A stretch of 64,000 bases of DNA from Embiotoca jacksoni (taxonomy: Eukaryota; Chordata; Actinopteri; Embiotocidae). Below are positions 50,333 to 62,511 of the stretch, piece after piece; position 1 is the stretch's first letter; each line of letters begins with the position of its first letter. The position numbers were made by a program, and so were the translations under genes. Under the pieces are notes generated by a model. It was not told the DNA's origin. It saw nothing but the letters and a program-made list of their open reading frames with translations, and made no database searches. Where the stretch lies: the NCBI GenBank assembly GCA_022577435.1, contig JAKOON010000027.1, forward strand, positions 3,494,122 to 3,558,121, in the 5' to 3' direction.

Positions 50333-53300
50333 ATGGGCAGGAGAGTCTGGGGCTGCTGGCAAGGCGTCGTCTCCACTGCAGTGCTCTACGGCTCCCTGGC
50401 CCTGTTCACCTCCATCCTCCACAATGTGTTCCTGCTTTACTATGTGGAGACTTTCGTGTCCATCTACAAGATCGATAAAGTCTCCTTCTGGGTGGGAGAG
50501 GTGAGTGCGAAGAAAACTGGTGTCTGTAAAGCTCTCTGTTGAAGATGCCACGCAAGTCCGGGTGTCGCCTGAGAGTCTTTGAGTTTTATTGATAAAGCCA
50601 GACAAAACAGAGGTGGATGACAATTAAGTCTTCTCAAAAGGCAAGCAGACCTTCTAAAGCGTTTTGTTTTGTCTCGTTATCTCCCTCCTCTGCCGCTCCG
50701 CAGACGGTGTTCCTTATCTGGAACAGTCTGAATGACCCTCTCTTCGGCTGGCTGAGTGACCGCTCCTTCCTCAGCTCTCCTCAGTAAGTGTCTCAATCTT
50801 CCTCCCTCTTCTCAGACAAAAAACACATAACTGACAAATAACAAACTTCCAGGACATGACGATTTTAAAACGCTGCAGAAAAACAAGTCAGTTACCAGCT
50901 GTGTGTTTTCTAACGTAGACTTTTTAAGCGCGCATGTGACAACACCAGATAACAAGGAAAATAAGAAGGGATTAGTGGATTTATTTTTGTCTTCGTTAAA
51001 TGCAGTTCTTTTAATGCTGTCTAAAAACAAAGAAGTTACATGACCAAAATGTGCCAGTTTCAATAAGAAGACACAATAACCTGTGGTTGAGATATAAGAT
51101 ATACGTCGAAGTAATTTCTTTCAGAAGTCTTTCCTTGTGTGTCAACAAAACCTGTTTATCAGCTTAAAACTCAGAAATACTTCTGATTTAAAAGCATACA
51201 TGTCAAGTCATTTATGATGTGCATTTTTTTGTTTATGTTTGAGTTGCGTAATGACAAAAAAAGTCCTTTTTATTTATTAAATTTTCCCCTCACAGTGGTA
51301 TTGCCCTTCAATATATTATTATGAAGATGTATTCTGTATCTTTGTGTAAAGTCATCTTTTTCATCGTGACATCTCTTTTCCCTCTGATCCCGCCTGACTT
51401 CCTCCACTCTGATTCCCGCAATAACTGCCCGACATCTCTGACGCAAAAAACATTTGAACACCCACGCCCGGCCAAATGGTTCACGTTAAACTCTTTTAAC
51501 TGCTGCTCTAATGTCAACAGGAGCGCACGCATCATCAGAGCAAACAGTTAAACACACATTTGTTTGCATTTCCCTACGATGAAACACACTTACTGTTCCG
51601 TGTTGTCATCAGGTTGGTGACCAGGCAAAGCGGATCTTATGATTTGGTTGAGGATGTTTGACACGTCTGCAGACTTTTAACACGACATATCGTTTGTGTT
51701 GTGTTGGTGTTTTGCGACTGAACGTTAATATAACACCAGCTGTTTATGACCACGTGTCCGACATCTCTCTGTTTACACCACTAAAGTTGCTTAATCGGCT
51801 GATTTCTCACACGTTTTTCTTTTCTTTGTGTTTCCACCCCAGGACGGGCACTCCGATCACGACTCCAGAGGTGGTGCTGAAGCGCCTGAAGGCGCTCTCC
51901 ACCAATGGCCCCCTCTTCGCTCTGTCCTTCCTGGCCTTCTGGGTGGCGTGGGCCAGGCCGGGCCTCCAGTTCCTGCTGTGTCTGTGCCTGTACGACGGCT
52001 TCCTCACCATGGTGGACCTCCACCACAGCGCCCTGCTGGCCGACCTGGCCGTGTCCGCCGCTGACCGCACGCGCCTCAACTTTCACTGCTCGGTGTTCAG
52101 CGCTTTGGGCTCCTTCTCCGTGTTTCTGTCCTACTCCTTCTGGGACAAAGAGGATTTCTACTATTTCCGTATCTTCTGCGTGACTCTGGCAGCTTTTTCC
52201 ATCCTGGGCTTTTTCCTGGTGTCTCGGTTGCTGCAGCGTCGTTTTCAAAAGGAAATCCGTCTAAAACACGACGAGGCGTCGACACTTAAAGCGTAAGAAC
52301 TTGAAAAGATTTGAAAGGTGTGAAATAACGTTGGTTTGAGGCGTTTGTGTTTCTCCCGTCTCACACTCTTGTACCGTCGCAGGCTGAGTGTCGGTCATGC
52401 TCCACTTGCCCACCCGGAGAAACCTGTCACCATCGGACAGTATGTCAAGCAGCTCTCCAAACACAAGAACTTCATGTGGTTCGTGTCGATGAATCTGGTT
52501 CAGGTAAGAAACTAAAAAGTAGGGTTGGATGTTACGAATATAATTAGCGAATGTGTTTTGTTATCAAAACCGTGGCATTTTTTTTTTATTCGTATGTTAC
52601 AGCAAATACGATGAAAATAAGAATGTTGAAAGTAAAATTTATCTTCACCCTGTTGAGTTAGCTGTTCTAGTATTTTAAACAGAAGAAAAATCTAAAATAT
52701 ATCATTTATATCATCAAATTGTCCTAAAGGTTTTACAAACCCAAACACTCAGACCCTTAATCTGAAAAATGAAGTCCCTAATCAATAACACTGTTGGCGA
52801 TGTAGTTGTAAATGCAAAAAAAAAAAAAAAAAAAAAATACCTGAATGGCGTGTTTTGTTTATTTCATCTTCTCCGTCACATCACGCTCTCGTGTCTCTTC
52901 CTTCGGGCAGGTGTTCCACTGCCACTTCAACAGCAACTTCTTCCCTCTGTTTCTGGAGCACCTCTTGTCCGACAGCATCTCCGCCTCCACCGGTTCAATC
53001 TTACTCGGTAAGATCTCTTTACGAGACGGTAAATTACTCTCACATTCCTCAAGGGTCTCTACAGACGGCATCAATAATACCATGAACATCGCAAACTTAT
53101 ATATCAGCCAATTGTGAATAGAAGTGAATAGCCTACAATATAATGTTGAAATGAAGTGATTTAATTAGGCCGATCCGATTGTATTTTAAAACAGGCGAGC
53201 TTCTTATTTGTTATAATTTTGCACTGTTTTTGGCACGCCACTCCCCTTTTCTCTCAAACTGTTTTAATTTCTCTGCTGTTTTATCGTCTTTTTATTTTAA

Positions 53301-55624
53301 CGCAGCTCTGCTTCTGCTCCCACACAGGCATCTCTTACATTGCCCCCCACCTGAACAACCTGTATTTCCTGACCCTGTGCCAGCGTTACGGCGTTTACCA
53401 GGTTATCCGCTGGCTATTTATGCTCAAACTGGGACTTAGTGTGGCTATGCTGCTAGCAGGGGCCGACCACATTTATCTGCTGTGCATCTTCATTGCTAGG
53501 TATGCCCCCTCCCTCCCCCTCCCCCCCCTCTCTCCCTCCCTCCCTCCTCGCCCCGCCCCGCACACACATCAGCACTCACATCGAGGGATCCGATGTGTGA
53601 CACAATTTTGTTTGCTTGTTTGTTTGTTTTTTTTGTTTATTTTAAGGTTTATCATTTTTCCGAAGCTGAACGCACAAACACGTCACAGATTAGTTGCGCC
53701 GCGACGCATCGACGACTCTTTCTGTCACAGCCTGTTTCCAAGGTTAACTCAACATTGCTACATCTTATATCCAAATGTTGAGTTAACTCATTCATGGAAA
53801 ACTTTAAACCAGAGCTGCCCGAATTCTTTCCGATGAAGAGCCACAAATGAATCTGGTTTGACGGCCGCGGGCCAAAAAATAAATGTTTATCTTGTGTGAA
53901 ATTGCATTTGATTTAAAGACAGTATATTTTAAACATAATTTACTTGTTAAAATCTAAAATAAAGTTTCAGAATGATTAAAATACTGCTCTGAAATCTGCT
54001 TGATAGTAATTTTATTTATTTTTTGTCAAACATAAAGCATGCATATGTTTATTTTTGGGATACTACGCACTAGCTTGACGCCAAAACAAAGAAAGTTTGG
54101 GCCACGGACCTCCAAGGCGGGCAAATCTGATTTAAACTTTGCTCCATTTTTTTTTTTTTGTGCATTCTTTGTCCCTCAAAATGACAAACATGCTACATTT
54201 GTCCTTTCTTTTCCTGTAAACATTTTATTTATAGCCCCCGGATGACAAATTTGTTTATAATTTGCAATATACAACACAGAATAAACAGAATAGATTGTTA
54301 ATGTCAAATAATCGTGCTGGTCTCGTAGCCAAGAACAGCATTTAAACGCTCTCTCAAAGTACAAAGCAGCCGAGCGCTTCAGTAGTCGTATTAGTCACAG
54401 CTGTGGTTGTTAATGCTTTTGATTCTTCCTCTCAGATCTTCAGGCTCAGCTGATAGTAAATCAGCTGTATCTGTATTTCACACTATATTTAGCTCCTCCT
54501 CTAACAGCGTTATGTCTGATGACCTGCATGTGCTAACGCTCCACTCTGTTCGGGCTGTAACGCGTCGTCTCTTCCTTCCAGTAACCGGGTTTTTACAGAG
54601 GGAACCTGCAGGCTGCTCAAACTGGTCATTTCTGACCTGGTGGACGAGGACTTTGTGGTGAACCGGCGCCAGCAGGCCGCCTCCGCTCTCCTCTTTGGGA
54701 TGGTGGCCTTGTTGACCAAACCCGGCCAGACGTTCGCGCCGCTCATCGGCACCTGGCTGCTATGTGTTTACACAGGTACGGACGGACACTCTCGGCTTCC
54801 GTCCTTTTTTTTGTTTTCAAAGGCTGTTAGAAAGTTGCTGCATTTGTGTGTCTTTTCTGCATCAAAAGGATCAGTTGGTCCGGCACATTATTAGAATTCC
54901 AGTATTAACTGTTCAATGTGATGTTGGTAAAGTTTTATGTTATCGAAAACTTTTGACTGGTGAAGCTCTAAATGCGTGTGACTTGCCCAACAAGTCGAAT
55001 AGAAAGCCAAAATTAGTGTGTGTTTTAGCCACTTCTTCTTTTAATAACAATAGTGCAGACTCACCCTTCAGCCAATATTGAATTTGTGTAATTTTAATCA
55101 CATGAATACTTCCCCGCCAAAGCTTAGATGGGAGATTTATTTACCTGCAAACAGTAAAAATTGTTTTGCTGCCCATCTAGAACCAAAACCATTTATACAT
55201 CTGATGTGTTATTGTTGTTGTTTTTTATTATGAGTGTCTTGATAATTGGGATTCTTAATATATTCTTAATTTTTGCGGGATTCTCCATCACAAAAGGCAA
55301 AAAAAAAAAAAAAAATCGGTGTTTTTGTTCACTGCTTTTCCCTCATCTTGGATTTCTGTTTCCCCCTCCCCCCCAGGTTATGATATTTTTGAGAGGGAGC
55401 CCGTGAAGGACTCCGTCTCGGTGTCGGGCGTTGCCTCCAGCTCAGGGACTCCGCCTCTACGCCTGGGCTGCTTCTACATGTTGGTGTTTGTGCCTATCAC
55501 CTGCGCCCTGCTCCAGCTGGCCAGCTGGTCTCGCTTCACACTCCACGGCCGCAAGCTGCAAGGGATCAAGAGCCTGAGGCAGGGCGCCCAGCACGGCAGC
55601 CTCATCGACGTCAAGGCCATATGA
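50333..55624 (+). CDS. mfsd13a: Major facilitator superfamily domain-containing 13A (TMEM180)
   Basis: Multi-pass membrane protein of the major facilitator superfamily (GPH/MFS_2-like); the transported substrate is not established. Eight coding exons: 50333-50500, 50704-50783, 51843-52292, 52383-52503, 52911-53007, 53328-53499, 54582-54775, 55377-55624 (1530 nt, 509 aa plus stop), all GT-AG with matching phases. The start ATG has A at -3 and G at +4 (strong Kozak context) and is followed by a hydrophobic first helix. NDPLFGWLSDR at residues 66-76 is the conserved loop 2-3 motif of the superfamily. Further hydrophobic segments are consistent with 11-12 helices. The third exon codes for a positively charged central loop (RLLQRRFQKEIR). 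The length is close to the human protein (about 517 aa). Recognition is by overall sequence; exon limits are inferred. Confidence 0.92.
53800..54130 (+). repeat. Probable decayed interspersed repeat in mfsd13a intron 6
   Basis: The left end has GAGCTGCCCGAATTC and GACGGCCGCGGGCCAAA. The right end has TTTGGGCCACGGACC and GGCGGGCAAATC. This looks like the GGCCCGCGGGCC-type ends of a dispersed DNA-element family around an AT-rich interior. Family not identified. Confidence 0.35.
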
Positions 55625-56487
55625 ACCGAGTAGAAAAAAAAAACAGGTGGAGCTGCACACGGGCACTTTTGAATAATTGGTTTTACAATCATGATCAAAA
55701 TGTGTTAGAAGAAGAAACACGGAGCTGCATTGCGGCTCCACCTTATGTGCACAAACATTAACTCTTACATAACACGTAACTTTGCGTACAGTGAAAAAAT
55801 AAATGCACTGGGAAGAACGTGAAACTACATTTTGGGAAAACTAGAATTTGCCTTATTTTTTTGTATTTAGATAATGAACTATATTTATATTTGAACCAGT
55901 GACCAAAAGATAAAAGTGAAACCAATCAGTCCTTTGAGAGGGAGGTGACAACTTTTTTCGTGGTGTGGGGCCAAAGATGGGTTTCCCCTCTTTTAAAACT
56001 GTAAAAAGCATAGTTGGGGTGTAGAGCACAGTCTGAATGCTGCTAAATAACAACAGCCTGCTTTTTAAAAAAAAACAAAAAAAAAACAGGAGGACGATAG
56101 GTTTACAACAGAGACACAACTCTGATTTCTAATGTTATTTAGAAGATGAAAAAAATAAAAATGTGTTCAGAGTTCTATTGATGCTGCATGAAACGTGCAT
56201 TTCAGAGGTGATTATTTCTCTACATTTACACAAAGCGCTCGGCCAGTTTGATGTCTAAAACTGTATTTTGTAATATGTCTAGTATTGATGATGTATTTTT
56301 GTTGTTTTTTTTTTTTGCACAAGACTGCCATTTTGTCATGTCGACTTCTAACATTCTGACTGTGACACACTTTTAGGAACTGTGGTAATGAAAGTTTGAA
56401 AAGCAGGAAATTTTGTCGGTAACCGTACTGTCAGTTCACTTTTTGTATTTTTTCAGGTTATTACAAAGACTGTGTGACGTTGCCAGA

Positions 56488-56493
56488 AATAAA
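56488..56493 (+). terminator. Candidate mfsd13a polyadenylation signal
   Basis: AATAAA about 860 bp after the stop, followed by a GT-rich stretch (TCTCGTTTATGTTG). Earlier AATAAA matches lie near 55798 and 56153, so a shorter 3' UTR is possible. Confidence 0.4.
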
Positions 56494-56529
56494 TCTCGTT
56501 TATGTTGAAAGCCAACCAAACTCTGCTTG

Positions 56530-56720
56530 CGCCACGACACTTTTTTTTGAGGCAAAATGTAGCTGCAAGCGGCGACGATCGCCGTCCGAGCAAATTGCAG
56601 GCAGCAGAAGACAAAAAGCACATGAAAGTAAATCACATGCACACGTTGCAACAGTTGTACTTGTCCACGAGTGGATTCGAACCGTGGATCTTCAGGTCTC
56701 CTGAGAAGGTGCGGAAAGAA
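56530..56720. repeat. Interspersed repeat with tRNA B-box-like sequence
   Basis: GCTGCAAGCGGCGACGATCG with GTCCGAGCAAATTGC resembles a dispersed teleost repeat. On the minus strand GGTTCGAATCC (a perfect pol III B box) lies within ATCCACGGTTCGAATCCACT near 56670-56690. No matching A box at the normal distance and no cloverleaf could be found. Confidence 0.4.
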
Positions 56721-57124
56721 AAATCACACATCATTCTGATGATGTCAGGTGTATTGATGAAGTTGGTGGTGCGGCCGTCAGCGCTGTCGCCTCACAGTTA
56801 GAACATTCAGGGTTTCAGCCATGAGGATCTTGAGTTTCACAGATTTTAGTAAATAATACAGGCAATTGTAATTTTTCTCAGTTCACACATAACCAACCGT
56901 TCTGAGGTCTACTGATCATATAATTGTTTTTCTTACCACTTTGCTGTGACTTGAGGATCAATAAAGTTGCGTCTTTTCGCTGGTGGTTGTTTTTACATCA
57001 TTCTTGTGCCGTTTTTTTTTTTTTTTTTTTCTAGTTATTGGATTGTTTTTAAGGTATTTGGTTTGTTTTGGTATTAATATCATTTTATTTGGCAGTTGAT
57101 GTTTGTGCATAGTTTTATTCATAG

Positions 57125-57200
57125 TTAAAGCATCCTACCTCCGGCGGGACTCGAACCCCCTCACCTGCAGCGTTCATTATGCACTCGGCTATTTCCAGTG
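57125..57200 (-). repeat. tRNA-like segment (Ser/Leu-type boxes), decayed
   Basis: On the minus strand TAGCCGAGTG matches the A box and GGTTCGAGTCC the B box, with T-arm-like pairing GGGG/CCCG. The candidate acceptor ends do not pair, so this is called tRNA-derived and not a functional tRNA gene. Confidence 0.4.
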
Positions 57201-57639
57201 CTGGCGACTTGGAGAGAAGCAGAGGGAGGTGTATTATGACGAGTATTCACTGTACCTACAGTCACAGGTAGACACTGTGGCCTGTTCGTAGTGATACCTG
57301 ATTTATTGTCCACACATAAAAATGATTACGTTGGTGTTAAAATTCAGAAATTATCATTGGGGTTATGTCAGGTGTATCTCCAAATATGTTGGTGAATTTT
57401 GAGCAAACGTTTTTGAGAAATAAAAAAATGATATGCACACCGTAGGCTACACATTACAGGAAGATGGTTAATATCACTGCGGGCTCAACGTTTAACCAAA
57501 CTTGAAAACATGTGATACCTCGTATCCAAAGAATGTCTGTCATTTTTTTTTTGTAGCATATGAATGAGTATTAATTGAGATATAGATGTTAATTGATTAA
57601 ACTTTAAGAACGACTACTCAGTGGAACATCCCGTACGAG

Positions 57640-57910
57640 GGCGGAAGTAGTCAGACGGAATCCTCTCGTTTATGCGTTTACCCTCTGTAGGCCTACGGCG
57701 CATGCGCGAATTTTCAGACATATTTATCCCTTTTTCCTCTCATTTCCTTTTTTTTTTTCTTCTTTCTTTTTTTTTTTTAACTTCACCGCCACGCTTGTAA
57801 ATATTTTTTTTAATCAATAAATTGTTTTTATTTTTGCTAAATTAGAGAGCAAGCGAAAATCTACACGCGTCGTATCTTGACGTCGATTACGCACGTTGCC
57901 GCTTACCCAT
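57640..57910. promoter_or_regulatory. Possible promoter patch with NRF-1-type palindrome
   Basis: GCGCATGCGC at 57698-57707 is the perfect NRF-1 palindrome. CpG dinucleotides cluster around it and again at 57865-57925, in otherwise CpG-poor DNA. It could serve the plus-strand arhgap27-like gene 3.6 kb downstream. No transcription evidence is visible. Confidence 0.3.
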
Positions 57911-58660
57911 CATGCACCGCGCGCAACATTTCACATCTTTGTTGAAAGTTATATTTTACGTCGGAAGCAATTTATCCAAACAAACAAATATATATATTCT
58001 TTTATGTGTTTAAATGACGGCGGAGCACGTCAGATACGAAGGTTTTCATGTGTCCGGTCGGTTGTCACCGTTACTGAAAAACGCATGTTGGCGATAGAAG
58101 TAATCCGCGTTTCGTCAGCTGATCAGTACGCTCATGTTTCTTTTCAGATCGTATAAATCTTTCGCCTTTTACTAAAGATTTCCGTGGAGAGGAACATCAT
58201 GAGTTATAACTAATTTTTTGACGCCCTGCCTCGTGCGGGGCTTCCTCACTTTGTTCAAAGCAAATGACCATATATGGGACAATCGCGTGAAAATATGAAT
58301 CATTTGGGAGTAGTTTCTATAACTATAGTTTATATATATATATATATATTGTGCATAAAGTGAAAGAAGCTGTGGATCATTTATTTTTCTAATTTGCAGA
58401 ACTACTATATTGTATATAATATATATATAGATATATACTGTACTGTATATATATATATATGTTGACTGTGTTTCTTGGTTTGTTTGTATATATAGATATA
58501 TTCTGTACTGTATATACTGTGCATTTTATATTTTTTACTGCTATTTACTGCTATTTTATTGCTTTTCTATTATTCTATTCTATTATTTTATTCTATTATT
58601 TCTATTATTATCTTATTGCTTCTGTATGCTGCTGTAGCGAAAAAAATTTAATAACGTAAA

Positions 58661-58686
58661 TACCTACCTACCTACCTACCTACCTA
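58661..58686 (+). repeat. (ACCT)n microsatellite
   Basis: Six and a half TACC units. Confidence 0.9.
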
Positions 58687-60302
58687 AAAATATCTATCTT
58701 AAACCTCACCATGCTCTGCTGTCTACATCCGGTTTGAACTGGTTATTACTTCCACAATATTCCAGTTAATTAATATTCATAAAAACGTCACTCAGGGTAA
58801 GAGTCGCATGCTATATAACATTTCTGACACACTGCATCAGCATCGTTTTATTTTTAAATGTATAAAATGTGTGACGTGGATTTCCAGCAGAGGGTGCAAC
58901 TCACACTCCAAACATAGGTGATAAATACACACTGAAGTGATTTCTTCACATTTCCTCTTGTACCACACATGATCCAGTTTCACATGTTTTCTTGTGATGC
59001 CTGTGTGTATTTCTTGCCCAAGACTAATTCAAATAATGACTACATCTTGAATGTCAGTGTTGTATTTTTTTAGTGTTGCCATGTTATGTGAAAGTGAGTC
59101 AAGTCACCCCCCTTTTAACCACTTCATCCCGTCCACTCTCTGTCAGCAAGCTGCAGTTAAAAAAAAAAAAAAAAAAAGAAAAGCACACATCCAGAATTCA
59201 CCGGGAACTATGATTAAAGTGTAACTTCCCATTTCTTGCGGTCTTTATGAATGCGATGTATCACCGGTTGCATGTTTCGGTCGAGTCACAGAACAGGAAA
59301 TAAGAGCGAGGCTCACGGGCAAAGAGCAGTATGCAGGCAGCAGCCTCTTCAGACACAGCACTGCTTCAAGGGTGTTTGGCAGACGTCCAGCGAGAGGAGA
59401 CCAAATCAGGCAAGTAAATGAGTTATTATCCCACACAGGCTTCAGGCTCTGAAATTCCAGGATGAGAGTTCTTTAATTGTTGAGTCTGGGTTTATTTTAG
59501 CATAAAAATGTGATTTATATCTTTTGAACTGCAGCAACTTACCCTTTCCTTCTGTAAAGTGACACCGAATATGATGTTGTGAGGTTAGTAAAGTAATATT
59601 TTATTTTCCTTATTCAATATTCTTTTGGATTTTTCCCATGAATCTCACACCCTACACTTGATTTTTTTTTTTTTTTTTTTAAACATATTTTTGATATTCA
59701 AATATTAAGATTTAACTGTTTGGCTCAGGCATAAATTCAAAACACACATGCCCATGCTATTCTGTTGAGTTTATTTGGATTATTATTATATATTTTTTGG
59801 TCTTATATGTGTTTCAGGAGACTATAAAAAGCCATCCATACACTGGGTACTTCATGGATCAAACAACTCCTGAAAAGGCAAACTGAGATTGTTGGGTGAC
59901 GTTGGACTGACGTGGAGTCGAGGTTAGTGAAGGCTTCCTGTTTTGCGGCAGTGTGCTGCTCCGTGAGCAAGTCAAGTTGTTTTGCAGCAAATGGAGAGCA
60001 ACTTCCTGCCTCTGCACCAACATAGACGCTTTTCAGGCCCGTGTTTATACTCGTAGACTCCAAACTGAAACCACAGCAGCTTTTCTTGTAAACTAGTATT
60101 GTTAAGGCAAAGTGTAACACGAACAGCTGGACAGGCCTGTGGGGCGCAGACACAAGGAGCACAGCGACCGCTGGCTCACCGTCTCAGTTTGAAGTGACTG
60201 CTGACAGTCAATCAAATGACTGCAAATAGATAAAAGAGATCCGACCGCAAAACAAATACAAAGATACAAAAAAATTATCATAAAACAACTCCAAAGACCC
60301 AA

Positions 60303-61085
60303 AATGACCAAAAAGCAATGACAAAAAGAACCAGTGACCAAAAAGCAATGACAAAAAGAACCAGTGACCAAAAAGCAATGACAAAAAGAACCAGTGACCA
60401 AAAAGCAATGACAAAAAGAACCAAAGTCACCAAAAAGCAATGACAAAAAGAACCAAAGTGACCAAAAAGCAATGACAAAAAGAACCAGTGACCAAACAGC
60501 AATGACAAAAAGAACCAAAGTGACCAAAAAGCAATGACAAAAAGAACCAGTGACCAAAAAGCAATGACAAAAAGAACCAGTGACCAAAAAGCAATGACAA
60601 AAAGAACCAGTGACCAAAAAGCAATGACAAAAAGAACCAGTGACCAAAAAGCAATGACAAAAAGAACCAGTGACCAAACAGCAATGACAAAAAGAACCAA
60701 AGTGACCAAAAAGCAATGACAAAAAGAACCAGTGACCAAAAAGCAATGACAAAAAGAACCAAAGTGACCAAAAAGCAATGACAAAAAGAACCAGTGACCA
60801 AAAAGCAATGACAAAAAGAACCAGTGACCAAAAAGCAATGACAAAAAGAACCAAAGTGACCAAAAAGCAATGACAAAAAGAACCAAAGTGACCAAAAAGC
60901 AATGACAAAAAGAACCAGTGACCAAACAGCAATGACAAAAAGAACCAAAGTGACCAAAAAGCAATGACAAAAAGCACCAGTGACCAAAAAGCAATGACAA
61001 AAAGAACCTAAGTGACCAAAAAGCAATGACAAAAAGAACCAAAGTGACCAAAAAACAATGACAAAAAGAACCAGTGACCAAAAAA
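60303..61085. repeat. Minisatellite, 30/32-bp units, about 25 copies
   Basis: The tandem unit contains ACCAAAAAGCAATGACAAAA and is joined by either CCAGTG (30-bp unit) or CCAAAGTG (32-bp unit). A variant with AACAGC replacing AAAAGC appears near 60495, 60677 and 60927, each followed by a long unit, showing duplication of multi-unit blocks. The flanks (ACAAAGACCCAAAATGACC on both sides) look like diverged ancestral units. The unit holds no TTA, CTA or TCA on the plus strand, so all three minus frames stay open; the resulting 220-291-codon frames are artefacts. Confidence 0.97.
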
Positions 61086-61255
61086 ACAACTATTGACACT
61101 CAAAATGATCACAAAACTACTACAAAGACCCAAAATGACCAAAAAGAACCAAATTTTCCTGCCAAAAGGACACAAGGTCAAAAGAGGTCACATGTTTGTT
61201 TTTGTTTTTTTATGGTATTTGTTTATTTATAACATCACGTTTCCTCTATTTGGCA

Positions 61256-61320
61256 GCTCCAACATGCGTTAGCTCCGGGGTGAGGTGTGGGGGGGGGGGG
61301 CCACGCGGCTGCACCGGAGC
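61256..61320 (+). promoter_or_regulatory. 5' UTR of arhgap27-like exon with mini-uORF and G-run
   Basis: Acceptor CTATTTGGCAG ends at 61255. The leader then contains ATG CGT TAG (61264-61272), a two-codon upstream ORF, and 12 consecutive G at 61289-61300, only about 20 nt before the start codon. Confidence 0.5.
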
Positions 61321-62055
61321 ATGGCGCTGGTGTCGGTGAAGTACGAGTTTGAGTACACGGCGAAGGACGGCCGCCACGTGTCCATCAGGCCCGACGAAAG
61401 CTACATCCTGGTCTCCAAGACGAACGAGTTCTGGTGGCACGTTCGCAGAGACCTGGACACGAGGCCCTTCTACGTCCCCGCGCAGTACGTGAGGGAGCTC
61501 GCGGCACTCAGGGAACACCGTCCCGCTCCTGACAAGATGAATTCATGGGCCGACGGAGAGCCGGTGGACGTGACTGACGTGGAACCAGCCCGGGGGGCTC
61601 CGGATACTCCGAGAAACGCCCACCGCTTCTCCACCTTCGGTTTCTGCGACTACGTCCCAGACGTCCCAGGCGAGGCTCTGAAAGACGTGCGGGCGGCCGG
61701 CAGCTTCGCACGCAATCCGACTGGACTTTCGTTGACTTCTGCGCCTCTGAACAGCGAAGACCTGTACGCCGAGCTTCACCCGCGGGGGTCAAAGGTCAGA
61801 CACGAACAGCACACGCCAAAAAGCCCGCCGCCGGACGATGCGGCAGAGCGGACGCGGGCTTTTGAGGATGACGAGGATATGGACTTCCCTTTGCCGCCTT
61901 CGCCCGGATATGACTTCATACCGCGGGTGAACGACACGTTCCCAGAGATGCCCGAACCCGACGCTGCAGCCGACGCGTCGGCGTCGGAGCGGCAGCCGAG
62001 TACGAATCAAACTGCAGAAGCGACTTCTTCTGCGGATTCACCTCCCACCGTGCAG
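61321..62055 (+). CDS. arhgap27: ARHGAP27-type Rho GTPase-activating protein, first coding exon (partial)
   Basis: Rho-family GAPs of the ARHGAP9/12/15/27 group carry SH3, WW, PH and RhoGAP domains and act at membranes and in endocytosis. This exon encodes 245 residues from ATG 61321 (A at -3, G at +4) to donor GTGCAG|GTGAGA at 62055, phase 0. Residues 4-62 form an SH3 domain: YEFEYTAKDGRHVSIRPDE, the paired Trp at 38-39, and PFYVPAQYVREL at the end with the conserved Pro and Tyr. The rest is low-complexity, rich in Pro, Asp and Ala, with EDLYAEL and GYDFIP Tyr motifs. WW, PH and GAP exons must lie to the right of the window. ARHGAP27 fits best because of the YVPAQYVREL-type SH3 end. ARHGAP12 or a fish-specific 27-like paralogue remain possible. 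Confidence 0.75.
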
Positions 62056-62279
62056 GTGAGACTCTCATGCAGTCCTACTTTAGTCTTTTGTTTTCAGTCA
62101 TCACTGTTCATAGTTCCCTCAAGCGTGTCACTGAGGTTTTACAGCCACCAGAGGGCGCAATTTCATCATGCAACACTGCGGAGGACGCCGCTGCAACGGT
62201 TTTCAGCCCCCTTTTAGATATTTGAATGTTTTACAGCAGTTACGACTATTTTTAGAATTTTTTTTTTTTTTTTGTTTGT

Positions 62280-62511
62280 TCCACACATTCATACTCGTCA
62301 AAAACCTGCTGCCTACGTTACCCATAATGCACCAGCTGCTAGTCTCGAGCCTAGATGAGGAGCAGGTCACAGAGGTCACTTCTTTTCTTACTCCACACCT
62401 CCAGTTTGTTGTTGTTGTTGTTGTTGTTGTTGTTTTTTGTAGTCCTCGGCATCTGACTCCGACTCAGGTGACGTCACTCGAGTCAACTTCATCTGGAGTC
62501 ACTAAATTTTG

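Larger units (their letters stand above)
56494..61255. other. Spacer between mfsd13a and the arhgap27-like gene
   Basis: Contains tRNA-like repeat pieces (56530-57200), a CpG-bearing patch with an NRF-1-type palindrome (57600-57960), AT dinucleotide tracts (58330-58460), an (ACCT)n tract (58661-58686), poly-A/T runs and the minisatellite at 60303-61085. Non-coding leader exons of the downstream gene probably lie here, since its ATG exon begins with a clear splice acceptor at 61255. They could not be placed. Confidence 0.55.

Noticed and set aside
57125..57200. Functional tRNA gene on the minus strand
   Set aside because: A and B boxes are recognisable but no acceptor stem or consistent cloverleaf can be formed; better explained as a tRNA-derived repeat.
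60102..61099. Long minus-strand open frames of 220-291 codons encoding hydrophobic repeats
   Set aside because: They follow a minisatellite that lacks stop codons in all three minus frames. The product changes frame with each 32-bp unit and has no family likeness.
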